A stretch of 64,000 nt of DNA from Salipiger mucosus DSM 16094 (GTDB taxonomy: Bacteria; Pseudomonadota; Alphaproteobacteria; Rhodobacterales; Rhodobacteraceae), in assembly GCF_000442255.1 (NCBI RefSeq), contig NZ_KE557274.1, forward strand, positions 638,452 through 702,451. Reading direction: 5' to 3'. The translations under genes were made by a program, and so were the position numbers. Position 1 is the stretch's first letter. Each line of letters starts with the position of its first letter. Below the pieces are notes generated by a model. It saw nothing but the letters and a program-made list of their open reading frames with translations. It made no database searches and had not been told where the DNA came from. Of this stretch, positions 1 to 8,184 are shown piece by piece.

Positions 1-692
1 TCGCCGTCGATGTCGACCGAGTGGCCGCCGTCGGTGCGCACGTCGAGGCAGGCGTCCTCGGCGTCGTCTTCCGACATGCCGCCCTCGATCATGGCTTCCA
101 TCGCGCCGGTGTCCTCGCAGCCGGTCAGCAGGACCTGCTCTTCGAAGACTTCACGGGTGCCGTGCTTGGTGCCCGGGATGAACATCGCGATCTCGGCGTC
201 GGGCAGATCGGAATTGAAATCGGCCCAGCTGGTGTGCGGGTTGTCGACGAGCTCGCCGTCGACCAGCACCTTGGCGCCGATGGCGTTGAAGATGTCGGAG
301 GGCACGAAGGCGTCGAAGGCCGGGCCGTCCTGCTGGCTGGCGAAGACGATGCCGTCATAGCCGATGCGGACTTCGATGATGTCCGACACGCCGTTCTCGG
401 CGCAGGTCTCGATTTCCGAGTCGCGGATGGCGCGCGAGGCGTTGGCGACGTCGATGGTGTTCTCGCCCACGCCTTCGCAGAAGCGCTTGAGGCCGGCCGA
501 CGAGCCGCCCGATTCCACGACGGGCGTCGGGAAGTCGGTGTTCTCGCCAAAGGCTTCGGCGACGATCGAGGCATAGGGCAGAACGGTCGACGACCCGGCG
601 ACCTGCACGTTGTCGCGCGACTGGGCGGCAACAGTGGTTGCCGATGCGGCGGCGATGGCCAGCGCGGAGGCGGCGAGTTTCATGGATGGCAT
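1..692 (-). CDS. pstS: PstS phosphate-binding protein (C-terminus cut by window edge)
   Basis: Periplasmic phosphate-binding component of the PstSCAB importer. The visible 230 residues start with a Sec signal peptide (MKLAASALAIAAAS core, likely cleaved after VAAQ). They then show the family's phosphate-contact segments VAGSSTVLPYA, ESGGSSAGLKRF and NASRAIRD. The protein is truncated only because the window ends. The start at 692 is preferred over the inner ATG at 683 because AGGAG lies six bases before it. A Pho box lies about 80 bases upstream, so induction by phosphate starvation through PhoB is expected. The pstCAB genes would lie to the left, outside the window. Confidence 0.95.
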   Translation of the reverse strand, partial: MPSMKLAASALAIAAASATTVAAQSRDNVQVAGSSTVLPYASIVAEAFGENTDFPTPVVESGGSSAGLKRFCEGVGENTIDVANASRAIRDSEIETCAENGVSDIIEVRIGYDGIVFASQQDGPAFDAFVPSDIFNAIGAKVLVDGELVDNPHTSWADFNSDLPDAEIAMFIPGTKHGTREVFEEQVLLTGCEDTGAMEAMIEGGMSEDDAEDACLDVRTDGGHSVDIDG

Positions 693-1051
693 GTTACGCT
701 CCTGTCAGAGTGGTATCCGATCCCCTCCCGTCGGGGACCTTGCGGCGAGGCCTATGCCGGGCGCGCTATGGTTTTGTGACAGCTGTGTAACGCTTTTATG
801 ACGACCGCGCCGGGAGCGTGGAAAGTGCTGTCATGCGGCGATTTTTCGGCTCCGCGACCCGGCGATATCGCTGCCCGGTGGAGGCCTGAGGGCCGCTCTT
901 GCGGGAATCAGCCCCCCCGGGGGCGGCCGCCCCGGCCGCCGCGAGCCGGCCCAGCCCCGCCTGCCCCATTCCGCGGCACCGCCCGCGCACCGGCCGTGCC
1001 TGCCGTGGGTGCGCGATTGACGCGGGCGCGGCGCGGTCCCAATGCTGGGGC
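693..1051. other. 359-base gene-free stretch between pstS and yitT-like gene
   Basis: Divergent intergenic region. Bases 693-771 form the pstS leader and 772-804 hold the Pho box. The rest (805-1051) is very GC-rich with small G/C palindromes near 911-924, and shows no convincing gene or terminator. I see no clear Shine-Dalgarno site in front of the rightward gene at 1052. Confidence 0.6.
772..804 (-). promoter_or_regulatory. Pho box, three tandem 11-bp PhoB half-sites upstream of pstS
   Basis: On the minus strand three consecutive 11-base units carry the cores TCGTCAT, GCGTTAC and CTGTCAC, each followed by four mostly-A bases. This is the layout of PhoB boxes (consensus CTGTCAT plus four A/T bases). 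The array ends 79 bases before the pstS start codon, as expected for a PhoB-activated promoter. Confidence 0.75.
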
Positions 1052-1666
1052 ATGCTTCTGCTCGAAACCCCTCAGCCCGACCGTCACACCCTCTGGGAGG
1101 ACGCGCAGGGCATCCTGATCGGCGCCACGCTCGTCGCGCTGGCGATCCAGTTCCTGCGCGCGGGCGAACTCATCACCGGGCAGATCGCGGGCCTCTCGCT
1201 GGTGATCTCCTATCCCACGGGCTGGAGCTTCGGGCTGGTGTTCTTCGTGCTCAACCTGCCCTTCTACTGGCTCGCGATCCGGCAGCTGGGCTGGGTCTTC
1301 ACGGTCAAGAACTTCGTCGCGGTGACGCTGATGTCGACGCTGGCCGAGACCATGCCCTACGTGCTGACCGTCGACGTGCCGCCCTCGCTGGCGGCGCCGC
1401 TCTTCGGGGTCGTGGGCGGCGTCGGGCTGCTCTCGCTCTTCCGGCACGGGGCGACGCTGGGGGGCATGGGGATCGTCGCGCTCTGGCTGCAGGACACGCG
1501 CGGGATCAAGGCCGGCAACACGCAGCTTGCGTTCGATCTCTGCGTCTTCGCGCTGGCGCTGATGCTCTTCGACTGGGTAACCGTGATCTGGTCGCTGCTG
1601 GGGGCGGTGATCCTGAACATCATCATCACCATCAACCACCGGCGGGACCGCTACATCGCCAAGTGA
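1052..1666 (+). CDS. YitT family integral membrane protein
   Basis: Conserved inner-membrane protein of the YitT/DUF161 family, function not established. The 204 residues contain about five hydrophobic helices, for example GILIGATLVALAIQFL near the N-terminus and VIWSLLGAVILNIIITI at the C-terminus. The reading frame stays open upstream to 899, but that part is arginine/proline-rich and not protein-like, so the ATG at 1052 is chosen; no good ribosome-binding site is visible. The downstream gene is convergent, with a dispersed repeat between them. Confidence 0.8.
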   Translation: MLLLETPQPDRHTLWEDAQGILIGATLVALAIQFLRAGELITGQIAGLSLVISYPTGWSFGLVFFVLNLPFYWLAIRQLGWVFTVKNFVAVTLMSTLAETMPYVLTVDVPPSLAAPLFGVVGGVGLLSLFRHGATLGGMGIVALWLQDTRGIKAGNTQLAFDLCVFALALMLFDWVTVIWSLLGAVILNIIITINHRRDRYIAK

Positions 1667-1689
1667 GCGCGGCGGCGCGGGCGATGTCC

Positions 1690-1754
1690 GAGGGCTCTGC
1701 CCTCTTGCGCCCTGCGGGCGCAATTCACCCGGGATATTTGCAGCCAGAAGATGC
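1690..1754 (-). repeat. Dispersed intergenic repeat, copy A
   Basis: Read on the minus strand, a core with the blocks TCTTCTGGC and AAATATCCC (1731-1754) is followed by two perfect mini-hairpins: TTGCGCCC-3 nt-GGGCGCAA (1705-1723) and GAGGGC-3 nt-GCCCTC (1690-1704). The same core followed by GC hairpins recurs at 28033 and 42479. The copy sits between two convergent genes. Confidence 0.7.
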
Positions 1755-1783
1755 CACGCGGCACTGGCCGGACCTTGATGCGG

Positions 1784-1813
1784 GCGCCGCCCCGGGGATG
1801 GTCGGGGCGGCGC
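1784..1813. terminator. GC-rich hairpin between convergent genes
   Basis: Perfect 10-bp stem, GCGCCGCCCC (1784-1793) against GGGGCGGCGC (1804-1813), immediately after the aldolase stop codon on the minus strand. There is no U-tract, so it may stabilise the mRNA end or act with Rho rather than as a classical intrinsic terminator. Confidence 0.4.
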
Positions 1814-1819
1814 GGGGCC

Positions 1820-2725
1820 TCAGAGCGAGGCCTGGTAGATCTTGTCGATGCTGCTGCCCAGCAGAGCGTTGAACTCTTCGTCGGACTGCTTCTTCGACAG
1901 GCCCTCGGCCAGCGCGCGGCTGAAGGAGGCGATCATCTTGTGGTTCTTCGAGAGCCGCTCGCAGGCCTCGTCGGTCGAGTAGCCGCCCGAGAGCGCGACC
2001 ACGCGCACGACGCGCGGATGATCGGCCAGACCGTCGTAGAGGCCGGGGGTCGAGGGGATCGTGAGCTTGATCATGATGTCCTCACCCTCGGCCAGGGTGT
2101 CGAGCTGGACCCGGAGGGCCTCCTCGAGCATCTTCTCGGCCTCGTCCTTGGACTCGGAGTGGATGCTCACCTCGGGCTCGAGGATCGGGACCATTCCGGC
2201 GGCGATGACCTTGCGGCCCACCTCGAACTGCTGCGCGACGATCTGCTTGATGCCCTCGGCGTCGGCCTCGTGGATGACCGAGCGCTCCTTGGTGCCGAAG
2301 ATGCCGAAGTCCTGCGCGGCCTCGTCGAGCAGCGCCTCGAGACCCGGCATGGGCTTCATCATCTGCACGCCACTGGCCTGCTCCTCGAGGCCCTTGTCGA
2401 TCTTGAGGAAGGGCACCACGCCGCGCTTTTCCCACAGGTACTGCGCGGTGGGGATGCCCTCGATCTCGCCGCGCATGGTGCGCTCGAAGAGGATGGCGCC
2501 GAGGACCTTGTCGGAGGTGAAATCCGGTGCGGTGATGATGCGCGTGCGCATCTTGTGGATCTCGCCGAACATCTCCTCTTCGCCGTTGTACTCGTCTTCC
2601 TCCACGCCGTACTGGCGCAGCGCCTTCGGCGTAGAGCCGCCCGACTGGTCGAGCGCGGCGATGAAGCCCTTGCCCCCGGCCATCTGCTCTTTCTGCTTCT
2701 CGAAAACCGCCTTGTCCTGGGCCAT
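1820..2725 (-). CDS. fda: Fructose-bisphosphate aldolase, class I
   Basis: Cytosolic aldolase that interconverts fructose 1,6-bisphosphate with DHAP and glyceraldehyde 3-phosphate through a Schiff-base lysine. The 301 residues match the short bacterial class I family (about 295-300). Characteristic segments are GFIAALDQSGGSTPKAL near the N-terminus, FLKIDKGLE with the likely lysine near residue 120, ILEPEVSI, and LSGGYSTDEAC near the C-terminus. The start at 2725 is chosen because AGAGGGA precedes it; an in-frame ATG at 2764 lacks a ribosome site and would add 13 atypical residues. It appears to be transcribed alone. Confidence 0.93.
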   Translation of the reverse strand: MAQDKAVFEKQKEQMAGGKGFIAALDQSGGSTPKALRQYGVEEDEYNGEEEMFGEIHKMRTRIITAPDFTSDKVLGAILFERTMRGEIEGIPTAQYLWEKRGVVPFLKIDKGLEEQASGVQMMKPMPGLEALLDEAAQDFGIFGTKERSVIHEADAEGIKQIVAQQFEVGRKVIAAGMVPILEPEVSIHSESKDEAEKMLEEALRVQLDTLAEGEDIMIKLTIPSTPGLYDGLADHPRVVRVVALSGGYSTDEACERLSKNHKMIASFSRALAEGLSKKQSDEEFNALLGSSIDKIYQASL

Positions 2726-2827
2726 GTTGATCCCTCTTACCGCAGGTTGATTGCTGTCGGTCATGGCCTAGCGCATCGCGGCGGGCTTGGGTAGAGACGC
2801 CGCGTCCGTTTATCGCTAACGCACCCG

Positions 2828-4180
2828 CTAACGGCGCTCGACGCGCAGGCGAATGCCGTCGCGGGCGCGCACGGTCAGGAAGGCCACCGGCTCCGGCGTG
2901 TCGCCGGAGACGGTGGAGAGGCGCAAATCGCGCAGGATGAGCGCGAGCATCAGAACGCCCTCGGCCATGGCGAAGCTCGCGCCGGTGCAGACGCGCGGCC
3001 CGGCCGAGAAGGGCATGTAGGCCTCGCGCCCGCAGCGGCGGCCGGCCTCGGTCTGCCAGCGGGCGGGGTCGAAGGCGTCGGGGTTTTCCCACAGGCGTTC
3101 GTGGCGGTGCTGGTGCCAGGGGCTGAGCACGACCTGCGATCCGCGCCGCAGAACGCGGTCGCGGAAGCGCTCGGGGCGCGTGGTTTCGCGCACCATCATG
3201 GGCACCGGCGGGTAGAGGCGCAGCGTCTCGCGGAAGACGTCGCGGGTGAGCTTCAGCGTCGACAGGTCTGAGACGTCGGGCGCCGGGCCCAGGTCCTGCG
3301 CCTCGCGCGCAAGGCGCTCCTGCCACTCGGGGTGCGCGGCCAGCAGCCAGAGCGCCCAGGCCAGCGCGGAGGCGCTGGTCTCGTGCCCCGCGAGAAAGAA
3401 GATCGCCACCTGGTCGACCATCTCGGATGTGGTGAAGGTCTCGCCGGTCTGCGGGTCGCGGGTGGTCATGATCTTGGTCGCGAGGTCGTCGGGCGCGGTG
3501 CCCGCGGCGATCTCGGCCATGCGCGCCTCGGTCAGGCGGGTGATGAGCGCGCGGATGCGGCGGGCGGTCGCCCGCGTCTCGCGGCGGTGCAGCCGGGGCA
3601 TCCAGCGCGGCAGCGGCAGGAAGGCCGCGAGGTTCAGGATCGGCTGGCTGCGCTGGTAGGCGCGGAACTCGCGGAAGACCTCCTGCGCGAGGGCATCCTC
3701 GATCGGCAGGGAAAAGAGCGTGCGGAAGATCACGTCGGCGGCGGCGTGGCTGGTCTCTTCCTCGATCTCGACCGTCTCGCCCGCGCGGGCCATCAGCCTG
3801 GCCCGCGCCGCCCGGGCCGCGTCGCGCATGGCCGGGAAGGTCTCGCGCAGGCGGCCACCCTCGAAGGCGGGGTCGATGATGCGGCGCTGGCGCTGCCACT
3901 GCGCGCCGTTGGTCAGGAAGACCGAGTCGCCCAGGAGCGGGCGCAGCCCCTCGCCCACGCGCTCCGACTTGGGGAAGTCCAGCGGACGCTCCTTGAGCAC
4001 GGTGCGCACGAGGTCGGGCTGGTTCACGAGGTAGCTGCGGAAGAAGGGCGTGCGGAACTCGGCCATCCAGGCGCGGTAGAGCCGCGCGGGCTGGGCCGAG
4101 AGGATGTCGGCGCGGAAGAGCCGCAGGTGGCGCCAGAGCGACACGCGGTCGGGGCGCGATTTCGGCTTTGGCGGGATCAT
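2828..4180 (-). CDS. Cytochrome P450
   Basis: Haem-thiolate mono-oxygenase, 450 residues, soluble bacterial type. Visible landmarks are the I-helix oxygen-activation motif AGHETSA (about 261-267), the K-helix ETLR (about 315-318) and the haem-binding loop FSAGPRVCTG with the cysteine ligand near 397. No membrane anchor and no fused reductase are seen, so electrons must come from a separate ferredoxin system. The ATG overlaps the stop of the upstream hydrolase gene (ATGA), so the two are translationally coupled and probably act on related substrates. The substrate cannot be inferred from the sequence. Confidence 0.92.
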   Translation of the reverse strand: MIPPKPKSRPDRVSLWRHLRLFRADILSAQPARLYRAWMAEFRTPFFRSYLVNQPDLVRTVLKERPLDFPKSERVGEGLRPLLGDSVFLTNGAQWQRQRRIIDPAFEGGRLRETFPAMRDAARAARARLMARAGETVEIEEETSHAAADVIFRTLFSLPIEDALAQEVFREFRAYQRSQPILNLAAFLPLPRWMPRLHRRETRATARRIRALITRLTEARMAEIAAGTAPDDLATKIMTTRDPQTGETFTTSEMVDQVAIFFLAGHETSASALAWALWLLAAHPEWQERLAREAQDLGPAPDVSDLSTLKLTRDVFRETLRLYPPVPMMVRETTRPERFRDRVLRRGSQVVLSPWHQHRHERLWENPDAFDPARWQTEAGRRCGREAYMPFSAGPRVCTGASFAMAEGVLMLALILRDLRLSTVSGDTPEPVAFLTVRARDGIRLRVERR

Positions 4181-5439
4181 GCGGCGGTCGAGGTGAATTT
4201 CGACACCGGCACGTCGATGCGGCTCTTCGACGGCGGCCGGTGGGCATAGCGCGTGGCGAGGGTGATCGGCCCCGCCGTGATGCGGAAATAGTCGTAGTCG
4301 CCGGGGCGGTCGAAGGCGCAGAGATACTGGAAGTGCAGCCGGAAGAAGCGCCAGCGCATCTGTTTCCAGCGTTCCGGGCTGAGCGTCTTCGTGAACTGGG
4401 CGGAGAAGACCAGCGGCCAGCGCTTGTCCTTTGGCGCGACGCCCGAGACGGCGACCGGGTCGCAGAGGGCGAAGGCGCAGCCGTCGCCGGGGGCGGTGAC
4501 ATCGACCCAGGTGAGGTCCTCGCGCGTGCTGAGAAAGGCGAGGTCGGCGCGCAGGCGATGCGCGTCGCGCAGGAAGGAGACCATGGGGACGACCTGCCCG
4601 AGGCTGAGGAAGGACAGGCGCGGGCCATTGGCGGGGACACGGCCGGCGCGGTGGAGATCGGCGAGGATGGAGACCGCGAGATGCGCGCCCGAACTGTGGC
4701 CGACGACGAGCACCTCGTCGACGGGGTCGGTCAGCGCGGCGGCGATGGTCTCGCCGAACTCGGCCATCCGGCGTTCCAGCGCGGGCGGATTGGCACCGCG
4801 GTGCTGCGCGGAATAGGCGTAATCGTGCATGAGGTAGTAGGCGAAGAGCTTGCCGTCGCGCGCCTTGAACCCGCGCAGGAGCATGTAGCCCGCCGTGAGG
4901 CCGGCCACCCCTGACGGCAGCGCGATGGCGCCCGATGCGGCGGTGCCGCCGAGGCCCGCGAGGTCCAGTACGCCGAGAAGCAGGGTGCCAAGACCCGCCG
5001 CCACGGCCCAGGCCAGCAGAAGTGCCGCGAGAAGCTGCGCCAGCAGCATGCCCACCGGGTAGAGCGCGGCAATGACCGGGCCCTTGCGCAGCCGCATGAG
5101 GCGGCGCAGCGCACCGGTGGCGGTGTATTCCCAGGCCGTGCGGACGAGCTGCAGATAGGTCGCGGGGATCGTGGTGGACATGCTGTCGCGCACGATGTCG
5201 GACCAGACCAGCACCTCGACGTCGGCCGCGACCTGCGCCTCCTCGATGCAGGCTGTGACGTGCCAGCCGTAGGCGCCGCCGCCGGTCTTGGGCGCGAGCG
5301 CGATCTCGTAGCCCGAGATGGCGACCTGCGCCGCACCCTCCTTCCGGTAGAGCTCGCGGTAGCGGCGGGGGTGGATCGGGTCGTAGCCGGGGATGTAGAA
5401 CACCCGCCTGCGCCGCACCTCCTGCCCTGTCTCACCCAT
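4177..5439 (-). CDS. Membrane-anchored alpha/beta-hydrolase-like protein
   Basis: Conserved protein of unknown substrate, 420 residues. The N-terminus (RRVFYIPGYDPIHPRRYRE) is soluble. A central hydrophobic block (about 125-200) holds two or three transmembrane helices. The C-terminal half carries VVGHSSGAHLA, a GxSxG-type nucleophile elbow (GHSSG) typical of serine hydrolases. Start 5439 follows GAGGG by eight bases; upstream in-frame ATGs lack a usable ribosome site. The gene overlaps the P450 start by four bases. Esterase or lipase activity is an inference; only the elbow motif supports it. Confidence 0.7.
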   Translation of the reverse strand: MGETGQEVRRRRVFYIPGYDPIHPRRYRELYRKEGAAQVAISGYEIALAPKTGGGAYGWHVTACIEEAQVAADVEVLVWSDIVRDSMSTTIPATYLQLVRTAWEYTATGALRRLMRLRKGPVIAALYPVGMLLAQLLAALLLAWAVAAGLGTLLLGVLDLAGLGGTAASGAIALPSGVAGLTAGYMLLRGFKARDGKLFAYYLMHDYAYSAQHRGANPPALERRMAEFGETIAAALTDPVDEVLVVGHSSGAHLAVSILADLHRAGRVPANGPRLSFLSLGQVVPMVSFLRDAHRLRADLAFLSTREDLTWVDVTAPGDGCAFALCDPVAVSGVAPKDKRWPLVFSAQFTKTLSPERWKQMRWRFFRLHFQYLCAFDRPGDYDYFRITAGPITLATRYAHRPPSKSRIDVPVSKFTSTAA

Positions 5440-5522
5440 GGCGCCTGCCCTCTTGCCTGCCATCGTCCTAGCATGGCTTGTGGGCGGGAATTTGACCACA
5501 AGTGGGCGCCCTGCCCCGGCGG

Positions 5523-7364
5523 TCAGCCCTCGGCGGTCTCGGCCTTCTCGGCCAGCGCGAGCCATTCCTCCTCGGAGTCCGAGAGCTTTTCGTGGCGCGC
5601 GGTCAGTGCCTCGGTCGCCTTCTGGAACTTGACCGGCTCGCGGGTGAAGAGCTCGGGGTCGGCCAGCAACTCCTCGAGCTTGGCGATCTCGGCCTCGAGC
5701 CGCTCGATCTCCTTCGGCAGCTCCTCAAGGCGGTGCTTTTCCTTGAAGCTCATCTTGCCCTGGTCGGACTTCGGCTTGGCCGCGCCGCCCTTGGCAGCGC
5801 CGCCCGAGGAGCGGCCCTCCTTCCCGGGCTTGCCGGTCTCGGGCTCGCCGAGCCGTTCGGCGCGCTGGGCGCGGTAGTCGGACCAGCCGCCGGCATAGAC
5901 CACGGCGCGGCCGTCGCCCTCCATCGCCACGGTGGTCGTCGCCACGCGGTCGAGGAAGTCGCGGTCGTGGCTGACCAGCAGCACGGTGCCCGCGTAGTCG
6001 CCCAGCAGGTCCTGCAGCAGGTCCAGTGTCTCGACGTCGAGATCGTTGGTCGGCTCGTCCAGCACCAGCAGGTTGGATTCGTGCGCCATGATCTTGGCCA
6101 GCAGCAGCCGCGCCTTCTCGCCGCCAGAGAGCGAGCGCACGGGCGCCCGCGCCTGCCGTTCGTCGAAGAGAAAGTCCTTGAGGTAGCCCACGACGTGCCG
6201 CGGCTCGCCGCGCACCAGCACCTGGTCGGCCTTGCCCGAGACGCGCATCTCCTTGTCGCCGGTCAGGCTTTCCCAGAGCGACATGTCGCCGTCGAGCCGC
6301 GCGCGCGACTGGTCGAAGACCGCGATCTCGAGGTTGGTGCCCAGCTTGACCTGGCCCGAGTCCGGATCGGTCTGGCCGGTCAGCATGTTGATGAGCGTCG
6401 TCTTGCCGGTGCCGTTGGGCCCGACAAAGGCCACGCGGTCTCCGCGCTGCACGGTGATCGAGAAATCGGTCACGATGCGCTTGTCGTCGAAGGCCTTGGC
6501 GAGATGCTCGGCCTCGATCACCTTCTTGCCCGACTGCGTGCCCGAGGAAAGCTCCATCGCCGCCGTGCCTTGCCGGCGGATCTGGCCCGCGCGCTCCTCG
6601 CGCAGCGCCTTGAGCGCGCGCAGACGGCCCTGGTTGCGAGTGCGCCGGGCGCTGATGCCCTCGACGGCCCACTTGGCCTCGGCCTTGATCTTGCGGTCGA
6701 GCTTGTGACGTGCCTCGTCCTCTTCCTGCCAGACCTTGTCGCGCCAGTCCTCGAAGCCGGCGAAGCCGTGCTCTCGCCGGCGCACCGCGCCGCGGTCGAT
6801 CCAGAGCGTCGCGCGGGTGAGGTTCTCGAGGAACCGCCGGTCGTGCGAGATCAGCACGAAGGCCTTGCGCGTCTGCTTGAGCTGCTCCTCGAGCCAGCCG
6901 ATGGCGGTGATGTCGAGGTGGTTCGTCGGCTCGTCGAGCAGCATGACCTCGGGGTCCTCGGCCATGAGGCGGGCCAGCGCCGCGCGCCGCCGCTCGCCGC
7001 CCGATGCGGTCGAGACGGGGCGGTCGGGATCGAAGCCCAGCCCCTCGCCCGCGGCCTCGACCTTGTACATCTCGGCCGGGCCGAGGTTCGCGGCGGCGAA
7101 TTCGCCCAGCGTGTCGTAGCCCGAGAGGTCCGGCTCCTGTTCCATGTAGCCGACGCTGGTGCCCGCCGGCACGACGCGCGTTCCGGTGTCGGGCTCGACG
7201 AGGCCCGCCATGACCTTCAGTAGCGTGGACTTGCCCGAGCCGTTGCGGCCCACCAGCGCGACGCGGTCGCCGGGCTGAACGTTGAGCGAGAGGTCGGAGA
7301 AGACGGGTTCGCCCCCGAAGGTGAGCGAGACGTCGGAGAGTTGCAGAAGCGGTGCCTGAGCCAT
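5523..7364 (-). CDS. uup: ABC-F family ATPase, Uup-like
   Basis: Cytosolic protein with two ABC ATPase domains and no membrane segments, 613 residues. Domain 1 has Walker A GRNGSGKST, signature SGGERRRAALARL and LLDEPTNHLD. Domain 2 has GPNGTGKTT, SGGEKARLLLAKI and VLDEPTNDLD. Between them is the charged linker typical of ABC-F proteins. The C-terminus (about 540-613) is a lysine/glutamate-rich coiled coil, as in Uup. Members bind ribosomes or branched DNA; Uup is linked to ribosome assembly and to suppressing precise transposon excision. Start 7364 (MAQAPLLQL) is where family similarity begins; a longer in-frame extension is not protein-like. Confidence 0.88.
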   Translation of the reverse strand: MAQAPLLQLSDVSLTFGGEPVFSDLSLNVQPGDRVALVGRNGSGKSTLLKVMAGLVEPDTGTRVVPAGTSVGYMEQEPDLSGYDTLGEFAAANLGPAEMYKVEAAGEGLGFDPDRPVSTASGGERRRAALARLMAEDPEVMLLDEPTNHLDITAIGWLEEQLKQTRKAFVLISHDRRFLENLTRATLWIDRGAVRRREHGFAGFEDWRDKVWQEEDEARHKLDRKIKAEAKWAVEGISARRTRNQGRLRALKALREERAGQIRRQGTAAMELSSGTQSGKKVIEAEHLAKAFDDKRIVTDFSITVQRGDRVAFVGPNGTGKTTLINMLTGQTDPDSGQVKLGTNLEIAVFDQSRARLDGDMSLWESLTGDKEMRVSGKADQVLVRGEPRHVVGYLKDFLFDERQARAPVRSLSGGEKARLLLAKIMAHESNLLVLDEPTNDLDVETLDLLQDLLGDYAGTVLLVSHDRDFLDRVATTTVAMEGDGRAVVYAGGWSDYRAQRAERLGEPETGKPGKEGRSSGGAAKGGAAKPKSDQGKMSFKEKHRLEELPKEIERLEAEIAKLEELLADPELFTREPVKFQKATEALTARHEKLSDSEEEWLALAEKAETAEG

Positions 7365-7414
7365 GCGCGATGCGCTATGGCCGCAGGCGCCCGGCGTCAA
7401 GTGCGCGCGGCGGC

Positions 7415-8173
7415 TCAGCCGGCGATGGCGCGCAGCGCGCGGGCCCGCGCGGGCGGAATCGCGGCGGTCTCGACCCCGGTGAAGACGTGCAGGGTGTTCA
7501 TCTGCCGGTCCACGACCGCGTGATCGCTCACCCAGCCGCCCATCGACAAGTAGGTGCGCAGCAACGGCGGGATGAGTTTCTGCGCCGCCCGCGCGTCGGA
7601 GGGGCCGGGCGCGAATCCCACGACCTCGGGCGCCTTGCGCCCGACGCGCCAGCGCTCGGGCGCGGCGTGACGGCTGGCGAGAAAGGCGAAGGCCGCGGCA
7701 TAGGGGGCCGGATCGGTGCCGCTGAAACTGGCGCAACCGAAGAGCAGCTGCGCGCCCCGCGCATCGACCAGCGCGGTGATCGCGCCCCATGCGAGGCGCA
7801 GGATGTCGGGGTCGGACTGGCCGGGGCGGATGCAGAAGCGCCCCAGCTCCAGAAGCGGGCCGTCGAATCCCTCGAGCCGCCGCAGGTCATAATACTGCCC
7901 CGAGTAGCTGTCGCCCATGCCCGTGCCGCTCTCGATCCAGAGGAAGCGGAAGCAGGCCAGCAGCGTGCCGGCTCGCGCATCCTCGATCAGCATGTGACGG
8001 CAGCGGGTGTCGAAGGCGTCGGCATCGGGTCCGCCATCGGGCCCGAAGAAGGCGCGCCCGCGCAACGCCTGGGCCGCGGCCACATCGGCCTCGGTCGTCG
8101 CCTGCCTGGCCTGCAACCTGCCGCGGGACAACAGCGTCTCCCCCTCTGCCGGCCTCTGCTGCTCGGGGGGCAT
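7415..8173 (-). CDS. OlsB-like N-acyltransferase, possible glutamine-lipid synthase GlsB
   Basis: GNAT-fold acyltransferase of the OlsB family (acyl-ACP to amino-acid N-acylation, first step of aminolipid synthesis), 252 residues. It shares with the OlsB at 44.1 kb the arrangement ALRGRAFF, LLELGRFCIRP, LLFGCASFSGTDPAPYA and LLRTYLSMGGWVSDHAVVD. Ornithine-lipid OlsB sits beside olsA; this paralogue does not. Roseobacters are known to have a second OlsB-type enzyme, GlsB, that makes glutamine lipid and shares OlsA, so that role is possible here but not proven. It lies 11 bases after bamE and is probably cotranscribed with it. Confidence 0.75.
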   Translation of the reverse strand: MPPEQQRPAEGETLLSRGRLQARQATTEADVAAAQALRGRAFFGPDGGPDADAFDTRCRHMLIEDARAGTLLACFRFLWIESGTGMGDSYSGQYYDLRRLEGFDGPLLELGRFCIRPGQSDPDILRLAWGAITALVDARGAQLLFGCASFSGTDPAPYAAAFAFLASRHAAPERWRVGRKAPEVVGFAPGPSDARAAQKLIPPLLRTYLSMGGWVSDHAVVDRQMNTLHVFTGVETAAIPPARARALRAIAG

Positions 8174-8184
8174 CGCCGGCCCTC

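Noticed and set aside
2082..4640. An 852-codon minus-strand frame overlapping aldolase, P450 and hydrolase genes
   Set aside because: Shadow frame; the real genes in other frames have full domain signatures.
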